The notes: a model not told the origin generated them from the letters alone. DNA of 64,000 bases from RGIG1840 sp964626795 (GCA_964626795.1 CAZVIQ010000001.1:3713-67712); one strand, 5' to 3'. Shown: positions 51,343-61,342, numbered from the stretch's first letter. Numbers and translations: made by a program.

Positions 51343-51376
51343 AACAAATGATGTAATTATAACTCATTTGTTTTTT
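51343..51376. terminator. Bidirectional terminator behind yugP
   Basis: AACAAATGA (51343-51351) pairs with TCATTTGTT (51364-51372); A and T tracts flank both sides, so it works for yugP on the minus strand and for anything read from the left. Confidence 0.8.
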
Positions 51377-51388
51377 GTATATTTTTAA

Positions 51389-52057
51389 TTAGTAATCTCT
51401 ATTGCTGACTGATAGTATTAATCTTAATATTTGTAATGCACTTGCTAGAACACCTGCAACATAAGTTAATGCTGCGGATAATAACATTTCTTCACTTCCA
51501 CTTATTTCTGATTCAGTTAAAGTTTTAATATCTTTTAATTCTTTTTTTGCTCTATTTGACGCATTAAATTCAACTGGTAAAGTAATTATCTGAAAGATAA
51601 GTCCTAAAGAAACAAATATAATTCCTAACTTTGCTAAAGAAAGTATTTCTAATAAAAATCCTATAAGTATTACATAATATGCAATGCTTGAAGTAAATTT
51701 TACTACTGGAAATATAAAACTTCTTATATTCATGTATATATATTTATCTTTATCTTGCAGTGCATGACCAACTTCATGAGCGGCTATGGAAACAGATGCA
51801 ATACTTGTTCCATTAAACACTTCATTTGATAGTCTAACTACTTTTCTTTTTGGATCATAGTGGTCTGACATAGAACCAGAAATTTTAACTATGTGAATAT
51901 CTTTTAATCCGTTTTTATCTAATATTTTTCTTGCAACTTCAAATCCAGTTAATTTTGAATCAATTTCCGTTTTTACATACTTGTTATATGTTGATCTTAC
52001 AAAAACGCTAGCCAATAAAGGCAATGCTATAATAATTATTACTAATATTAAATCCAT
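51389..52057 (-). CDS. yugP: YugP-like zinc metallopeptidase
   Basis: A 222-residue membrane protease of the Zn_peptidase_2 family: an N-terminal membrane helix, YDPKRKVVRLS, the zinc motif HEVGHALQ (about 94-101), and two to three C-terminal helices with FNASNRAKKEL. Function is unclear; the fold is related to HtpX-type proteases. It lies downstream of the ClpC-like gene on the same strand with 55 bases between. Confidence 0.88.
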   Translation of the reverse strand: MDLILVIIIIALPLLASVFVRSTYNKYVKTEIDSKLTGFEVARKILDKNGLKDIHIVKISGSMSDHYDPKRKVVRLSNEVFNGTSIASVSIAAHEVGHALQDKDKYIYMNIRSFIFPVVKFTSSIAYYVILIGFLLEILSLAKLGIIFVSLGLIFQIITLPVEFNASNRAKKELKDIKTLTESEISGSEEMLLSAALTYVAGVLASALQILRLILSVSNRDY

Positions 52058-52112
52058 AATATCACTTCCTCATATTAATTCTACCATATATTTATGATAA
52101 TTGTGTGTATTA

Positions 52113-54272
52113 TTATGATTTAATTAACTTATATTCTAAATGTTTTTTAATAATATTATATATTTTTCTTGCTCCATATATTTCGTATTCACATTCATTA
52201 ATTATCTTTTTTATTTCATCTTCAGAAAGTTTAAGACAGGTGTTATACTCTAAATTTATATTTTTAAGATTCAAGTTTATTATTTTCTTAATATCACTAA
52301 GTGTAAGTTTATTAAAGTTTAAAATGTAATTAATTCTATTAATAAATTCATTACTGAAAATAGAAGTATTTGTATTAACTTCTTTTTTATTGAATCCTAT
52401 ATTCTCTTTTTCTTTTAAATTATTAGTAGTTAAAAATATAGTACTATTCTTAAAGTTTATGCATTCGTTTTTATTAGATTTGATTTTTCCTTCATCCAAT
52501 ATGGAATATAGTAAATTAATTATATGAGGATGTGCTTTGTCGATTTCATCAAATAAGACAACTGAATTAGGATAAAATTTTAATGATTCAAAAGTATTGT
52601 TTTCATCATCGTACCCAACATAGCCTTTTGGTGAGCCAACAATTTTATTTATAGTCATTTCATTATTATATTCTCCCATATCAAGTCTTATAAAGTTTAA
52701 ATTGAGAACTTCTGCATATTTTTTAACGCATTCAGTTTTACCAGTGCCACTTGAACCGTTTAATAAAATTGAAACTGGAACATTATTGTTCTTTTTCCTT
52801 TTTATCAAATTTATTTCTATAAGTTTATCTATATTTTCATTTTGTCCTATAATATGTTTTTTTAAGTTTTCTATTTTTTGAGATTCATCATTTATTTCTA
52901 ATATTTTTTGATTAGATTTATTTTCAATTACATATTTTAAATCTTCATATGTAACTGTATTAATAGGAGACTTAATATAAAGTCTTTTTTCAATATCAAT
53001 AATTTCTTTTTTAATTTTTGTAGCTTCATTAAAATTAGATTTTTTAATATATGTTGTTTTTAGTTTTTTTAGTTTATTTATTTTCTTTATTAGTTCTAGG
53101 TTATTACCTGAGTAGTTGTTTATTTTCGAATAAGCACATACTTCATCTAAAATATCTATACTTCTATCAGGTTCTTTTTTATCTAATATGTATTTGTTTG
53201 ATAAGAATACAATATCTTTAATTATTGTATTACTTATTTTAACGTTATGAAATTTTTCGTAATCTTTTTTAATTTTAATTAATATATCTATTAAATCATT
53301 AGAACTAGGTTCTTCAATAATAATTTTTTGAAATCTTCTGTCAAAAGCTTTATCTTTTTCAATAAATCTTTTATATTCATTTATTGTTGTCGCACCTATA
53401 ACTTTAATGTTATTTCTAGCTAGAAAGGGTTTTAAAATATTTGATGCATCAATAGCGCCTTCAGCACCTCCAGCTCCTATTAAAGTATGCATTTCATCAA
53501 TAAATAAAATTAAATTTTTAAAGGTAGTAAGTTCTTTTATTATTTTGTTTAATTTATCTTCAAATTCACCTCTATATTTTGTCCCGGCTATAACTGAAGA
53601 AATATTTAATGATATAATAGTTTTATCTAATAAAAATTCTGGAACTTCTTTTTTTGAGATCTTTCTTGCAAGTTCTTCAACTATTGCAGTTTTACCAACA
53701 CCTGCTTCTCCTATTAAAAGAGGGTTGTTTTTATTTTTTCTTGCCAGTATTTCTATAATATTATTTATCTCTTTTTCTCTATTGTATACTTTGTTGAATT
53801 CGTTTGTAGATGCAAGTTCATTTAAATTTACTCCAATTTCGTATACAAGAAGGTTTTTATCTATATTTACTAAGTTTTGAATATCTTTGTATATTAGATT
53901 GATATCTGGTGTGTATTTTTTTAATAAAATATTAACTTTATCTTTTTTATTATCCATTATTGACAGAAATAATTGTAAACTATTTAACTCTTCAATATTC
54001 TTATCTCTATTATTTAAAAATGTTGTTTCAATTATTCTTTTAAAGTTAGTATCAAAATTTAGAATTATAATATTGCTATTAGTTTTAACAAGACTATCTC
54101 TTATCTTTTTATAAGTTATATTGTAATTATTTAAAACTTTACATATTGGTGAAGTAGAACTTAAAACCGCAAGTAAGAAATGCACGGTTTCTATAATTAT
54201 AGATTTAGCTTTAATTGCTTCTATTTCACTTCTTTTAAGTAGACTCTTTAATTCTTCACTGTATTTATCCAT
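52113..54272 (-). CDS. clpC: ClpC-like AAA+ unfoldase, divergent
   Basis: A 719-residue Clp ATPase with an N-terminal Clp-N repeat region and a first AAA+ domain (GEAGVGKTA, FIDEMHTLIGAGG, GATTINEYKRFIEKDKAFDRRFQ). A short UVR-like coiled segment follows, and then a second AAA+ domain (NGSSGTGKTE, LFDEIDKAHP). The short middle region favours ClpC over ClpB. It is about 90 residues shorter than B. subtilis ClpC. The usual ctsR-mcsA-mcsB partners and a CtsR operator are absent. In Bacillus ClpC with MecA degrades ComK, so its presence near a ComK homologue is noteworthy. A ClpP-binding loop could not be confirmed. Confidence 0.87.
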   Translation of the reverse strand: MDKYSEELKSLLKRSEIEAIKAKSIIIETVHFLLAVLSSTSPICKVLNNYNITYKKIRDSLVKTNSNIIILNFDTNFKRIIETTFLNNRDKNIEELNSLQLFLSIMDNKKDKVNILLKKYTPDINLIYKDIQNLVNIDKNLLVYEIGVNLNELASTNEFNKVYNREKEINNIIEILARKNKNNPLLIGEAGVGKTAIVEELARKISKKEVPEFLLDKTIISLNISSVIAGTKYRGEFEDKLNKIIKELTTFKNLILFIDEMHTLIGAGGAEGAIDASNILKPFLARNNIKVIGATTINEYKRFIEKDKAFDRRFQKIIIEEPSSNDLIDILIKIKKDYEKFHNVKISNTIIKDIVFLSNKYILDKKEPDRSIDILDEVCAYSKINNYSGNNLELIKKINKLKKLKTTYIKKSNFNEATKIKKEIIDIEKRLYIKSPINTVTYEDLKYVIENKSNQKILEINDESQKIENLKKHIIGQNENIDKLIEINLIKRKKNNNVPVSILLNGSSGTGKTECVKKYAEVLNLNFIRLDMGEYNNEMTINKIVGSPKGYVGYDDENNTFESLKFYPNSVVLFDEIDKAHPHIINLLYSILDEGKIKSNKNECINFKNSTIFLTTNNLKEKENIGFNKKEVNTNTSIFSNEFINRINYILNFNKLTLSDIKKIINLNLKNINLEYNTCLKLSEDEIKKIINECEYEIYGARKIYNIIKKHLEYKLIKS

Positions 54273-54331
54273 ATATTCTCCTCTTATTATATCTATGAAT
54301 AAGATACCATTTTAATTAAAGATTTATGCAT

Positions 54332-54354
54332 AAAAAAAGAGTTTTCACTCTTTT
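54332..54354 (-). terminator. Terminator of the carboxylate-type transporter
   Basis: On the minus strand AAAAGAGT, a GAAA loop and ACTCTTTT are followed by a T tract (A tract 54332-54338 on plus). Confidence 0.85.
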
Positions 54355-55750
54355 ATATAACCATTACTATAATTATTATAGCAAGAATAACTACTAATAA
54401 TTCTACAAGGAATTTCCAACTAGACTTAAGCCATTTGATATAAGAAACATTTAAGTATTCTAAACCAAGGATTAAGATTATACTTGTTGGAGCAGCTAAC
54501 ATTGTAAGCCCATACATTGATTGTGATATTAGAGAAAGTAGATTTAAATCTGCTTCAGCAGTAAATACACTTGCAATATAAGGAATTGAACTTTGTGATA
54601 GATAAACCATTTCAATATTAAATACTGAACCAATAATGGTTACTAAAGTAGTTGTAATAATATTGAATTTAGAAGTCATATCTATTAGCCATGCAGAAAT
54701 CGTAGCGTAGAATGGATGATATGCTGTAATTATAACTACAATGTAAGCAACAACTATAACCATTGTAGGTTTTAACATTCTTACTGCACCTTCACAGAAA
54801 ATTTCCAAAAGTTCGTCTAATTTGATTTTATAGATAAACTTAAGGATTATAGACGCTGCTACAAGAGTAATTGCGTAATCTGTAGAAGTCCATTTACCAA
54901 ATTCAAGGAATTGTCCTAAAACATAAGAAATTATTGTGAAATCTTTAATATTCCAAGCCATTACCGCTTTATGAGCATCTGTGAACCAAGAAATATTAAA
55001 TGTTTCAGACCAAGTTGTTGCTCCTAGAATTATTAATACGAATATTAATGAGAACACAAGAGCGATAGGCCATATAGGTTTCTTATTATTTTTCTTTTCT
55101 CCTAAATATAGTTCTTCTAATACTTTTTCATCTTTTTTATTTATTTTAACTCGTTTGATATGATTCATTAAAAATAATGCATATATAACAAAGCTAATAA
55201 CAAATAAACCAAGTTTTGGGTAAATAGATGATTCATATCCAATAACACCCACAAGTTTTCCAATGACATTAGGATCAAATGTACTTCCAATAGTACCAAC
55301 TATAATTGAGATGAATGATACTAATAAAGCAGTTAATTTGTCATATCCTAATACAAGAATAACTGAACAGATAAATGGTATAAATATGAATAGTAATAAT
55401 CCATAACCAAATACTGATTGAAGTGCTGCGAATATAAACGCCACTACTATTAAGAATAAATTTTCCTTTCCTTTTAATTTAGCTGCAAACTTTTCGACCA
55501 TAGGTTTATATTTGCCAGTTTTACTTAGAACGCCATAGAATCCTCCAATAGTTAATAACAGTATTATTGTTGAAATAAAATACTGCACTGCTAGGAATGG
55601 ATATTCTAAAAGTTCGTGTAAGCCCATTCTATATAAGCCTAGGTCAACCATTTCACTGCCACTATAGTAACTTGCAGGAACAAACCAGCTAAGTAAAAGT
55701 AAACCTATAATAGTAAGTGAAAGGATTTTGAATAATCCGTGCTTTTTCAT
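54353..55750 (-). CDS. YfcC/DcuC-family carboxylate-type transporter
   Basis: A 465-residue membrane protein with about 11-12 helices. It resembles the YfcC branch of C4-dicarboxylate anaerobic carriers: an ending-out FVPASYY loop early, IVGTIGSTFDPNVIGKLVG (re-entrant hairpin region), and SIPYIASVFTAEADLNLLSLISQS late. Substrate cannot be told; relatives move C4-dicarboxylates, basic amino acids or peptides. GGGAGGT lies before the ATG on the minus strand. Confidence 0.75.
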   Translation of the reverse strand: MKKHGLFKILSLTIIGLLLLSWFVPASYYSGSEMVDLGLYRMGLHELLEYPFLAVQYFISTIILLLTIGGFYGVLSKTGKYKPMVEKFAAKLKGKENLFLIVVAFIFAALQSVFGYGLLLFIFIPFICSVILVLGYDKLTALLVSFISIIVGTIGSTFDPNVIGKLVGVIGYESSIYPKLGLFVISFVIYALFLMNHIKRVKINKKDEKVLEELYLGEKKNNKKPIWPIALVFSLIFVLIILGATTWSETFNISWFTDAHKAVMAWNIKDFTIISYVLGQFLEFGKWTSTDYAITLVAASIILKFIYKIKLDELLEIFCEGAVRMLKPTMVIVVAYIVVIITAYHPFYATISAWLIDMTSKFNIITTTLVTIIGSVFNIEMVYLSQSSIPYIASVFTAEADLNLLSLISQSMYGLTMLAAPTSIILILGLEYLNVSYIKWLKSSWKFLVELLVVILAIIIIVMVI

Positions 55751-55963
55751 TTTTACCTCCCATAGTAATTATACTACATTTTATTTTAATTTGAAATAAA
55801 TTTAATAATTTCAGCAATTTTTCACAATTCTATTTATTTTACATGTTAAAATTTAATAAAGATTATTAAATATGGTGTGATTTAGTGATTAAAAGTCTAT
55901 TGATTAAAATACTTATTATTAAAACTGCTTTTTATTTCATATCATTATAATAAGTGGTATAAT
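55751..55963. promoter_or_regulatory. Intergenic region with an extended -10 promoter for the ABC operon
   Basis: No gene is seen. TGGTATAAT at 55955-55963 is an extended -10 box pointing at the ABC operon and lies immediately before the assembly gap; no strong -35 is visible. The rest is AT-rich spacer between divergent transcription units. Confidence 0.5.
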
Positions 55964-56063
55964 NNNNNNNNNNNNNNNNNNNNNNNNNNNNNNNNNNNNN
56001 NNNNNNNNNNNNNNNNNNNNNNNNNNNNNNNNNNNNNNNNNNNNNNNNNNNNNNNNNNNNNNN
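55964..56063. other. Assembly gap (100 N) removing the start of the first ABC ATPase
   Basis: Exactly 100 N. By comparison with the paralogous ATPase at 58986, about 110 codons are missing, so the true distance is near 330 bases or more. Confidence 0.95.
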
Positions 56064-56444
56064 GGCGCTCATTTATCATCTAATGAACTTGATATTGATG
56101 AAGTGATAGATGCAGTAGGTCTTGACAACCATAAATATAAGTACCCTTATCAGTTATCAGGAGGTCAAATGCAAAGAGTTTCAATAGCGCGTGCTATTGT
56201 TAAAAACCCTAAAGTTTTATTCTGTGATGAACCTACTGGTGCACTTGATGAAGAAACCGGAAAAAATATATTAAAAATTTTACAGGAAATTAATGAAAAA
56301 TATAAAACTACTATGGTAATCGTAACACATAATCCAAGTATTGCTAAAATGGCTAATACAGTGGTAAAGATGAACAGTGGAGAAATAGTTTCTCTTAAGC
56401 ATAATGAAAAAGTTCTTTCAGCGGATGAATTGGGGTGGGCATAA
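56064..56444 (+). CDS. ABC exporter ATP-binding protein 1 (5' part lost in gap)
   Basis: The frame is open from the gap edge (GAHLSSNELDIDEVIDAVGL). It contains the ABC signature LSGGQMQRVSIARA, Walker B VLFCDEPTGALDE and the H-loop VTHNPSIA; Walker A must lie in the gap. This belongs to the MacB/LolD-type family serving FtsX-like permeases. It is paralogous to the ATPase at 58986 (both have FCDEPTGALDE, both end in a W after a short tail). Its stop overlaps the permease ATG (TAATG). Confidence 0.92.
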   Translation, partial: GAHLSSNELDIDEVIDAVGLDNHKYKYPYQLSGGQMQRVSIARAIVKNPKVLFCDEPTGALDEETGKNILKILQEINEKYKTTMVIVTHNPSIAKMANTVVKMNSGEIVSLKHNEKVLSADELGWA

Positions 56445-58978
56445 TGGGATTATTATTTAGAAATGCTTTAAAAGGATTAAAAAAGAAAAAAGTTCAAATG
56501 CTTGGTATTGTAACTCTAATACTTCTAGGGACTGCAATATTTACAGCAATGAATTCTTCTTTAGATCGTATGGAAGATAATTACTATGATTATATAAAAG
56601 AAGCTAATGTTCAGGATTTTGGAATAACTCCTAATATCGACTATACTAAAGATTACACGTATGAAGAAATTGACTATATAATAAATAATAAGATGGATGG
56701 AGCGGATGAACTTCATAAGATGGCGATGCAGAAGTATGCATTGTGCTTAATGTCTAAGGCAGAAGGATGTATTGATGATTCATTAAAACAAATGATTTCA
56801 GGAATATTCTATATATACAATCTTAATTTAGATAAGTATGAAGAAAAGCTTGAATCATTAAGTGAAAAACACAATTTTATTTATGAATATCAAGAATCTA
56901 AATCTATAACTGATGGTAAATATATTACTGTTGCTTTTCCTTATAAAGATAAAGAAATAAACAAACCTTATTTAATAGAAGGAAGAGTACCTGAAAACGA
57001 GAATGAAATAACAGTTTTAAAGTTATTTGCAGAAGAAAATAATTTAGAGATTAATGATACATATAAAATTAATAACAAAAAATATAAAATAGTTGGATAT
57101 ATGTATGCTTCAGATTATATTTATCCTATTATATCAATAACAAATCCAATGTACGATAAGAAATACAATAACATTGTTTTTATGACGGAAGAAGGATTTA
57201 AAAATATAAATGGAATATCTCAAAACGATTATGTAGGTAGATTTGTAAATCGCAAAAATGTAAATGAAAGCTTTTCTAATTTATTTAATATTAATTTTAA
57301 AGATCCTGAATTAAAAGAGAATATAGAAGGTGATGCGACTTTATCTTTGTCAGGTATGCTTTCACTCATGCGTACACGTCAGCCTGAAATGGAATTTGAA
57401 ACTAATAGATTGTTTGCAGAGTATTTTCTTTACTTTCTTTTAAGTATCTGTATAATAGTGATACTTATTATAACTAAAAAGAGAATAGATGATGAAAAAC
57501 TTCAGATTGGAGTGTTAAAATCACTTGGATATAAATCATTCTCAATCGCGACAAGTTATCTGGTTTATCCTATTATAGGAAGTTTAATAGGCGGAATACT
57601 GGGTTATTTTGCAGGATATTTATTAAATCCGGTACTGACTAATCTTTATAAAATGTTGTATTGCTTTCCAATAGGTGATAATGTTATTAACTTTAATTAT
57701 TTATTAAAAGTTATCTTCATACCTATGATAGCACTTTGTATTTTGAGTTATATTGTTTCATTATTGATGCTCCGTAAAAAACCATTATCTTTATTGAGAG
57801 AGGGAAGTAATTTAAAAGTAAATCATTTAACTAAACTAACAACCTTTTTAACAAAGAAATTATCTTTTAATAAAAGATTTAAATATTCTTTGGCTTCTAG
57901 ATCTTTAGGGAAACTCTTTATTATATTTTTAACTTCTTTTACAGCAGGAATGCTTATAATACTCACTTTGATAGGAATGAACTTGTTTGGTTCAATGATA
58001 GAAAAAAAGTTTGGAGAATATCATTTTAATTACCAAATAAATTATATGGTTCCTCAATATGGTGAAGATGATAAGAATAACCTTATATATAATATAAGTA
58101 TGAATTTAGAAAATGTTTTAAATAAAAAAGATAAAGAAAAAGAATATCCTGATGATAAATATGAATTTGCCTTTATAGGAATTGATAAAGATTTTACTGG
58201 TATAGATTTTAAAGATAATAAGAATAATGATCTAAAGTCACTAGTGAAAGATAATGAAGTTATTATAACTAAGCCTATTCAAGATGTTTTAAAAGTAGAA
58301 ATAGGTGATAAACTAGTTATGAATTACAACAACAAAAATTTTACATATATTATTGCTGGTGTTTATGAGGATTATTTTAATACAGATATAGTTATAGATA
58401 GAAAAACTTTGTCACGTGATTCGGGTCTAGAAAAGGAAGCTTATAATATTAAATTAACTAAAGAAGATGACTATGATAATATAATGGAAAAACTTGATGA
58501 AAAAGAGTTATCACAGATATCCAATTTACTAAGTCTTGATCAATTAAGAGATAATTTAGATGGCGCTATGAGTAAATTTAATACAAGCATGTATGTCGTA
58601 GTAGGTTTTGCTTCATTTATGGCATTAATTGTAATTGGTGTGGTGGCAAATATAGTGGTTGAAGAGAATAAAAGAACTATATCACTTATGAAAGTTATGG
58701 GATATAAAAATAAAACAATAAGTAAAATAGTTTTAAATATTTATACACCATTTGTAATAGTGGCATATTTTCTATCAATACCAGCTACAATAGTGATTTT
58801 AAAATTAATAGTAAATGCACTTGTTTCTAATATGAACATAAGTATTCCTATAACATTATCATGGCAGAATGCGTTAATTGGACTACTTGGTTTGCTAATA
58901 AGTTATTATATAGCTATAAATTTATCTAGAAAGGTATTAAATAAAGTTCCACTTTCTGTGGCACTAAAAAGAGAGTAG
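56444..58978 (+). CDS. ABC exporter permease, FtsX-like
   Basis: An 844-residue permease with a basic N-terminus and a first membrane helix (about 17-35). A large extracytoplasmic domain follows (about 40-320). Next are FtsX-type helices with the LQIGVLKSLGYKSFSIATSYL coupling segment, a second extracytoplasmic domain (about 525-710), and a second FtsX block with KVMGYKNKTISKIVL. This double-FtsX layout fits exporters of peptides or lipoproteins. The start at 56444 follows TTGGGGTGGG. Substrate is unknown. Confidence 0.88.
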   Translation: MGLLFRNALKGLKKKKVQMLGIVTLILLGTAIFTAMNSSLDRMEDNYYDYIKEANVQDFGITPNIDYTKDYTYEEIDYIINNKMDGADELHKMAMQKYALCLMSKAEGCIDDSLKQMISGIFYIYNLNLDKYEEKLESLSEKHNFIYEYQESKSITDGKYITVAFPYKDKEINKPYLIEGRVPENENEITVLKLFAEENNLEINDTYKINNKKYKIVGYMYASDYIYPIISITNPMYDKKYNNIVFMTEEGFKNINGISQNDYVGRFVNRKNVNESFSNLFNINFKDPELKENIEGDATLSLSGMLSLMRTRQPEMEFETNRLFAEYFLYFLLSICIIVILIITKKRIDDEKLQIGVLKSLGYKSFSIATSYLVYPIIGSLIGGILGYFAGYLLNPVLTNLYKMLYCFPIGDNVINFNYLLKVIFIPMIALCILSYIVSLLMLRKKPLSLLREGSNLKVNHLTKLTTFLTKKLSFNKRFKYSLASRSLGKLFIIFLTSFTAGMLIILTLIGMNLFGSMIEKKFGEYHFNYQINYMVPQYGEDDKNNLIYNISMNLENVLNKKDKEKEYPDDKYEFAFIGIDKDFTGIDFKDNKNNDLKSLVKDNEVIITKPIQDVLKVEIGDKLVMNYNNKNFTYIIAGVYEDYFNTDIVIDRKTLSRDSGLEKEAYNIKLTKEDDYDNIMEKLDEKELSQISNLLSLDQLRDNLDGAMSKFNTSMYVVVGFASFMALIVIGVVANIVVEENKRTISLMKVMGYKNKTISKIVLNIYTPFVIVAYFLSIPATIVILKLIVNALVSNMNISIPITLSWQNALIGLLGLLISYYIAINLSRKVLNKVPLSVALKRE

Positions 58979-58985
58979 GTGTTTT

Positions 58986-59693
58986 ATGGAAAATATTATA
59001 GAAATAAAGAATGTTACAAAAACTTATTATATAGGTGATGTTTCAACACATGCTTTAAATGATGTAACTTTGGATATAAAAAAAGGTGAAGTTCTTGTAA
59101 TCCTTGGGGCTTCTGGTGGAGGTAAAACCACACTTTTAAACGTTATATCTGGTCTTGATACAGTTACTTCAGGAGAAATATTATTTGAAGGACAAAACAT
59201 AAGTAATTATAAAGATAGAAAGATAACAAAATTTAGAAAAGATAACTTAGGCTTTATTTTTCAAACCTATAATTTGCTTGAACATCTTAATGTATATGAA
59301 AATGTGTTAATAGGTGAAAAACTAGCACATAGTAAAATCAACGTTAAAGATATAATAAAAACAGTAGGGCTTTCCAGGCATTCTAAAAAATACATGTATG
59401 AATTATCGGGTGGAGAACAGCAAAGGGTTTCAATAGCAAGAGCACTTGCAAAAAATCCAAAAGTCATGTTTTGTGATGAACCTACTGGGGCGCTAGATGA
59501 AAAGACAGGCAAAATAGTACTGTCTTCTTTGATAGAAGCAAACGAAAAATATGGTACTACAATGATTATAGTGACACACAATCCAGGAATAGCTCTTATA
59601 GGTGATAGAATTGTAAAAGTGAACAGTGGTAAAATAACTGGAGAAATAATAAATAAAAAAAGAACAAATCCAAAAGATATACCTTGGGGATAA
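58986..59693 (+). CDS. ABC exporter ATP-binding protein 2
   Basis: A complete 235-residue ATPase: Walker A GASGGGKTT (about 40-48), Q-loop FIFQTYNLLEHL, signature LSGGEQQRVSIARA and Walker B VMFCDEPTGALDE. H-loop VTHNPGIA. Walker A has Gly where most MacB-type proteins have Ser (GxSGSGKT). It follows the permease by seven bases. With the first ATPase it may form a heterodimer. Its TAA directly abuts the stop codon of the convergent ligase gene. Confidence 0.92.
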   Translation: MENIIEIKNVTKTYYIGDVSTHALNDVTLDIKKGEVLVILGASGGGKTTLLNVISGLDTVTSGEILFEGQNISNYKDRKITKFRKDNLGFIFQTYNLLEHLNVYENVLIGEKLAHSKINVKDIIKTVGLSRHSKKYMYELSGGEQQRVSIARALAKNPKVMFCDEPTGALDEKTGKIVLSSLIEANEKYGTTMIIVTHNPGIALIGDRIVKVNSGKITGEIINKKRTNPKDIPWG

Positions 59694-60587
59694 TTAAAAT
59701 TTTAAAGATTTGAATGAAGCGTGCCTTAAAGCACCACTCGTAGTTTTTTCAGTGAATAAAACAGTACATTCAAGTTCAGGATTTATATAAATAAAGTCTT
59801 TTTCATTAAAATTGATGAAAGGACTTTTATTTATTTTTTTACAATTCTTAACTTTTTTATATTCTTCTCTTTTTTTACCTAAAGTTACTTTAGCAATATA
59901 TTTTAAATTATTATTAATTTTTTTTCCAACAAGTAAAACACACATGGCATTTTCATTATTGTCATAACCACCTATAAAATAATCATCATCTTTTAAATTT
60001 TTAATTTTAATCCACTTAGAAGTTCTTTCGTTTATTGAATATGTACTTTTTTTATCTTTTGCAATAATTCCTTCTAATTTTACCTTTTTAACTATTTTGA
60101 ATAAAGATTTACCTTTACCTTCAATATATTTGATTTTTTCAAAATACTCATTGTCAGGATATTTACTTAATATTTTTTTTCTTTCAATTAAAGTAAGTCC
60201 AGTTATATCTTTATCTTCATATAAAATATCAAAACATATAAATTTAACCGGAAAATCTTGTTCAAATTCTTTGATTTTTTCTGGACTTTTAACTCTAAAT
60301 CTTTTTTGAAGTTTTTCAAACGAAGGGATACCATTATCTAAATATACAATTTCCCCGTCAAAAATAACTTTATTTTTTACTATGCTTTTTATTTGAGTTA
60401 ATTCTGGATAAGAATTATTTAGAATATTATCTCTTCTACTTTTAATTAAAACTTTATCAGGTTCAGCAAATATCAATGCTCTTACACCATCAAATTTTAT
60501 TTCAAAAATATAATTTTCATTATCGAAAGGATCAGGCTGTTCTTCAAGAAGCATAGGCTTTATATTTTTATCATCGTAAATACTCAT
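59694..60587 (-). CDS. ligD: ATP-dependent DNA ligase, LigD-type end joining
   Basis: A 297-residue ligase with adenylation Lys31 in EIKFDGVRAL, FDGEIVYLD, FICFDILY, LEGIIAKDK and SKWIKIKN. A C-terminal OB fold contains RHASFKSLKF. This is the ligase module alone: polymerase and phosphoesterase domains of full LigD are not present. It overlaps ku by four bases, forming a two-gene non-homologous end-joining operon. In spore formers this pathway repairs breaks in dormant single-genome spores. Confidence 0.93.
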   Translation of the reverse strand: MSIYDDKNIKPMLLEEQPDPFDNENYIFEIKFDGVRALIFAEPDKVLIKSRRDNILNNSYPELTQIKSIVKNKVIFDGEIVYLDNGIPSFEKLQKRFRVKSPEKIKEFEQDFPVKFICFDILYEDKDITGLTLIERKKILSKYPDNEYFEKIKYIEGKGKSLFKIVKKVKLEGIIAKDKKSTYSINERTSKWIKIKNLKDDDYFIGGYDNNENAMCVLLVGKKINNNLKYIAKVTLGKKREEYKKVKNCKKINKSPFINFNEKDFIYINPELECTVLFTEKTTSGALRHASFKSLKF

Positions 60588-61342
60588 TTTTTCTTTTTCT
60601 TTCTTTTTATACTTTCTTCTAAAGCACCAATAAGATCATTAATATTTTTAGTTTTTTTACTTTTAGTAGGCTTTATTTCTTTACCTTGCACTTTAAGTTC
60701 AATAGCATCTTTGATTTTATCCTGATAATCATCTTTAAATGTATTGGGTTTGAATTTATCAGTCATACTTTTAATAAGTTCTACTGCAAGTTTGAGTTCT
60801 TTTTCAGTAAAATCATTTTCTTCTACTTTGATAGTATCTTTTATTTCCTCTTCGAAATAAAGTGTAGTCATTATAATTTTTTTATCACTAAATCTTAAAA
60901 TTGCATAGTAAGTTTTATTTCCCAGCACCGTCTTTACAACAGCTACTTTATTTTCTTTTTTTAAAGCAGATTTAAAAAGAGAAAATGCTTTGTTTTTAGG
61001 ATCAGTTTCTAAATAAAAACTTTTTTCAAAATACATTGGATCTATTTCATTCATTTTTACAAACGAAACTATATCTAAAGTTTTATCTTCTTCACTAGTC
61101 AATTTATCAAAGTCATTTTCTGTAAATTCTACATATTCATTTTTTGAATATTCAAATGCCTTAACTAAATCTTTTTGTTTTACTTCTTCGTCGCAATGAG
61201 GGCAATATTTTAAATATTTAATTCTGTTGTGACATTTTTTATGTAGTTGATTAAATGAAGTATCATTATTTCTTATTATTGGATTGAGCGTAACAGGGAT
61301 ATGTACTAAACCAAATGATATTGCTGATTTATAATTTGCCAT
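60584..61342 (-). CDS. ku: Ku protein, end-joining DNA-end binder
   Basis: A 252-residue bacterial Ku: SAISFGLVHIPVTLNPI at the N-terminus, LHKKCHNRIKYLKYCPHC, and FYLETDPKNKAFSLFKSAL. The lysine-rich C-terminal tail (SIKRKKKKK) is used to slide on DNA and recruit LigD. AAGGAGG precedes the ATG on the minus strand. It is upstream of, and translationally coupled to, the ligase gene. Confidence 0.95.
   Translation of the reverse strand: MANYKSAISFGLVHIPVTLNPIIRNNDTSFNQLHKKCHNRIKYLKYCPHCDEEVKQKDLVKAFEYSKNEYVEFTENDFDKLTSEEDKTLDIVSFVKMNEIDPMYFEKSFYLETDPKNKAFSLFKSALKKENKVAVVKTVLGNKTYYAILRFSDKKIIMTTLYFEEEIKDTIKVEENDFTEKELKLAVELIKSMTDKFKPNTFKDDYQDKIKDAIELKVQGKEIKPTKSKKTKNINDLIGALEESIKRKKKKK

Noticed and set aside
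53407..53880. A 157-residue plus-strand frame inside the ClpC-like gene
   Set aside because: Antisense of conserved AAA+ motifs; no independent evidence of coding.
58405..58420. Third parS-like site around CACGTG in the permease gene
   Set aside because: The flanks do not match the TGTTCC/GGAACA arms; only the central hexamer agrees.
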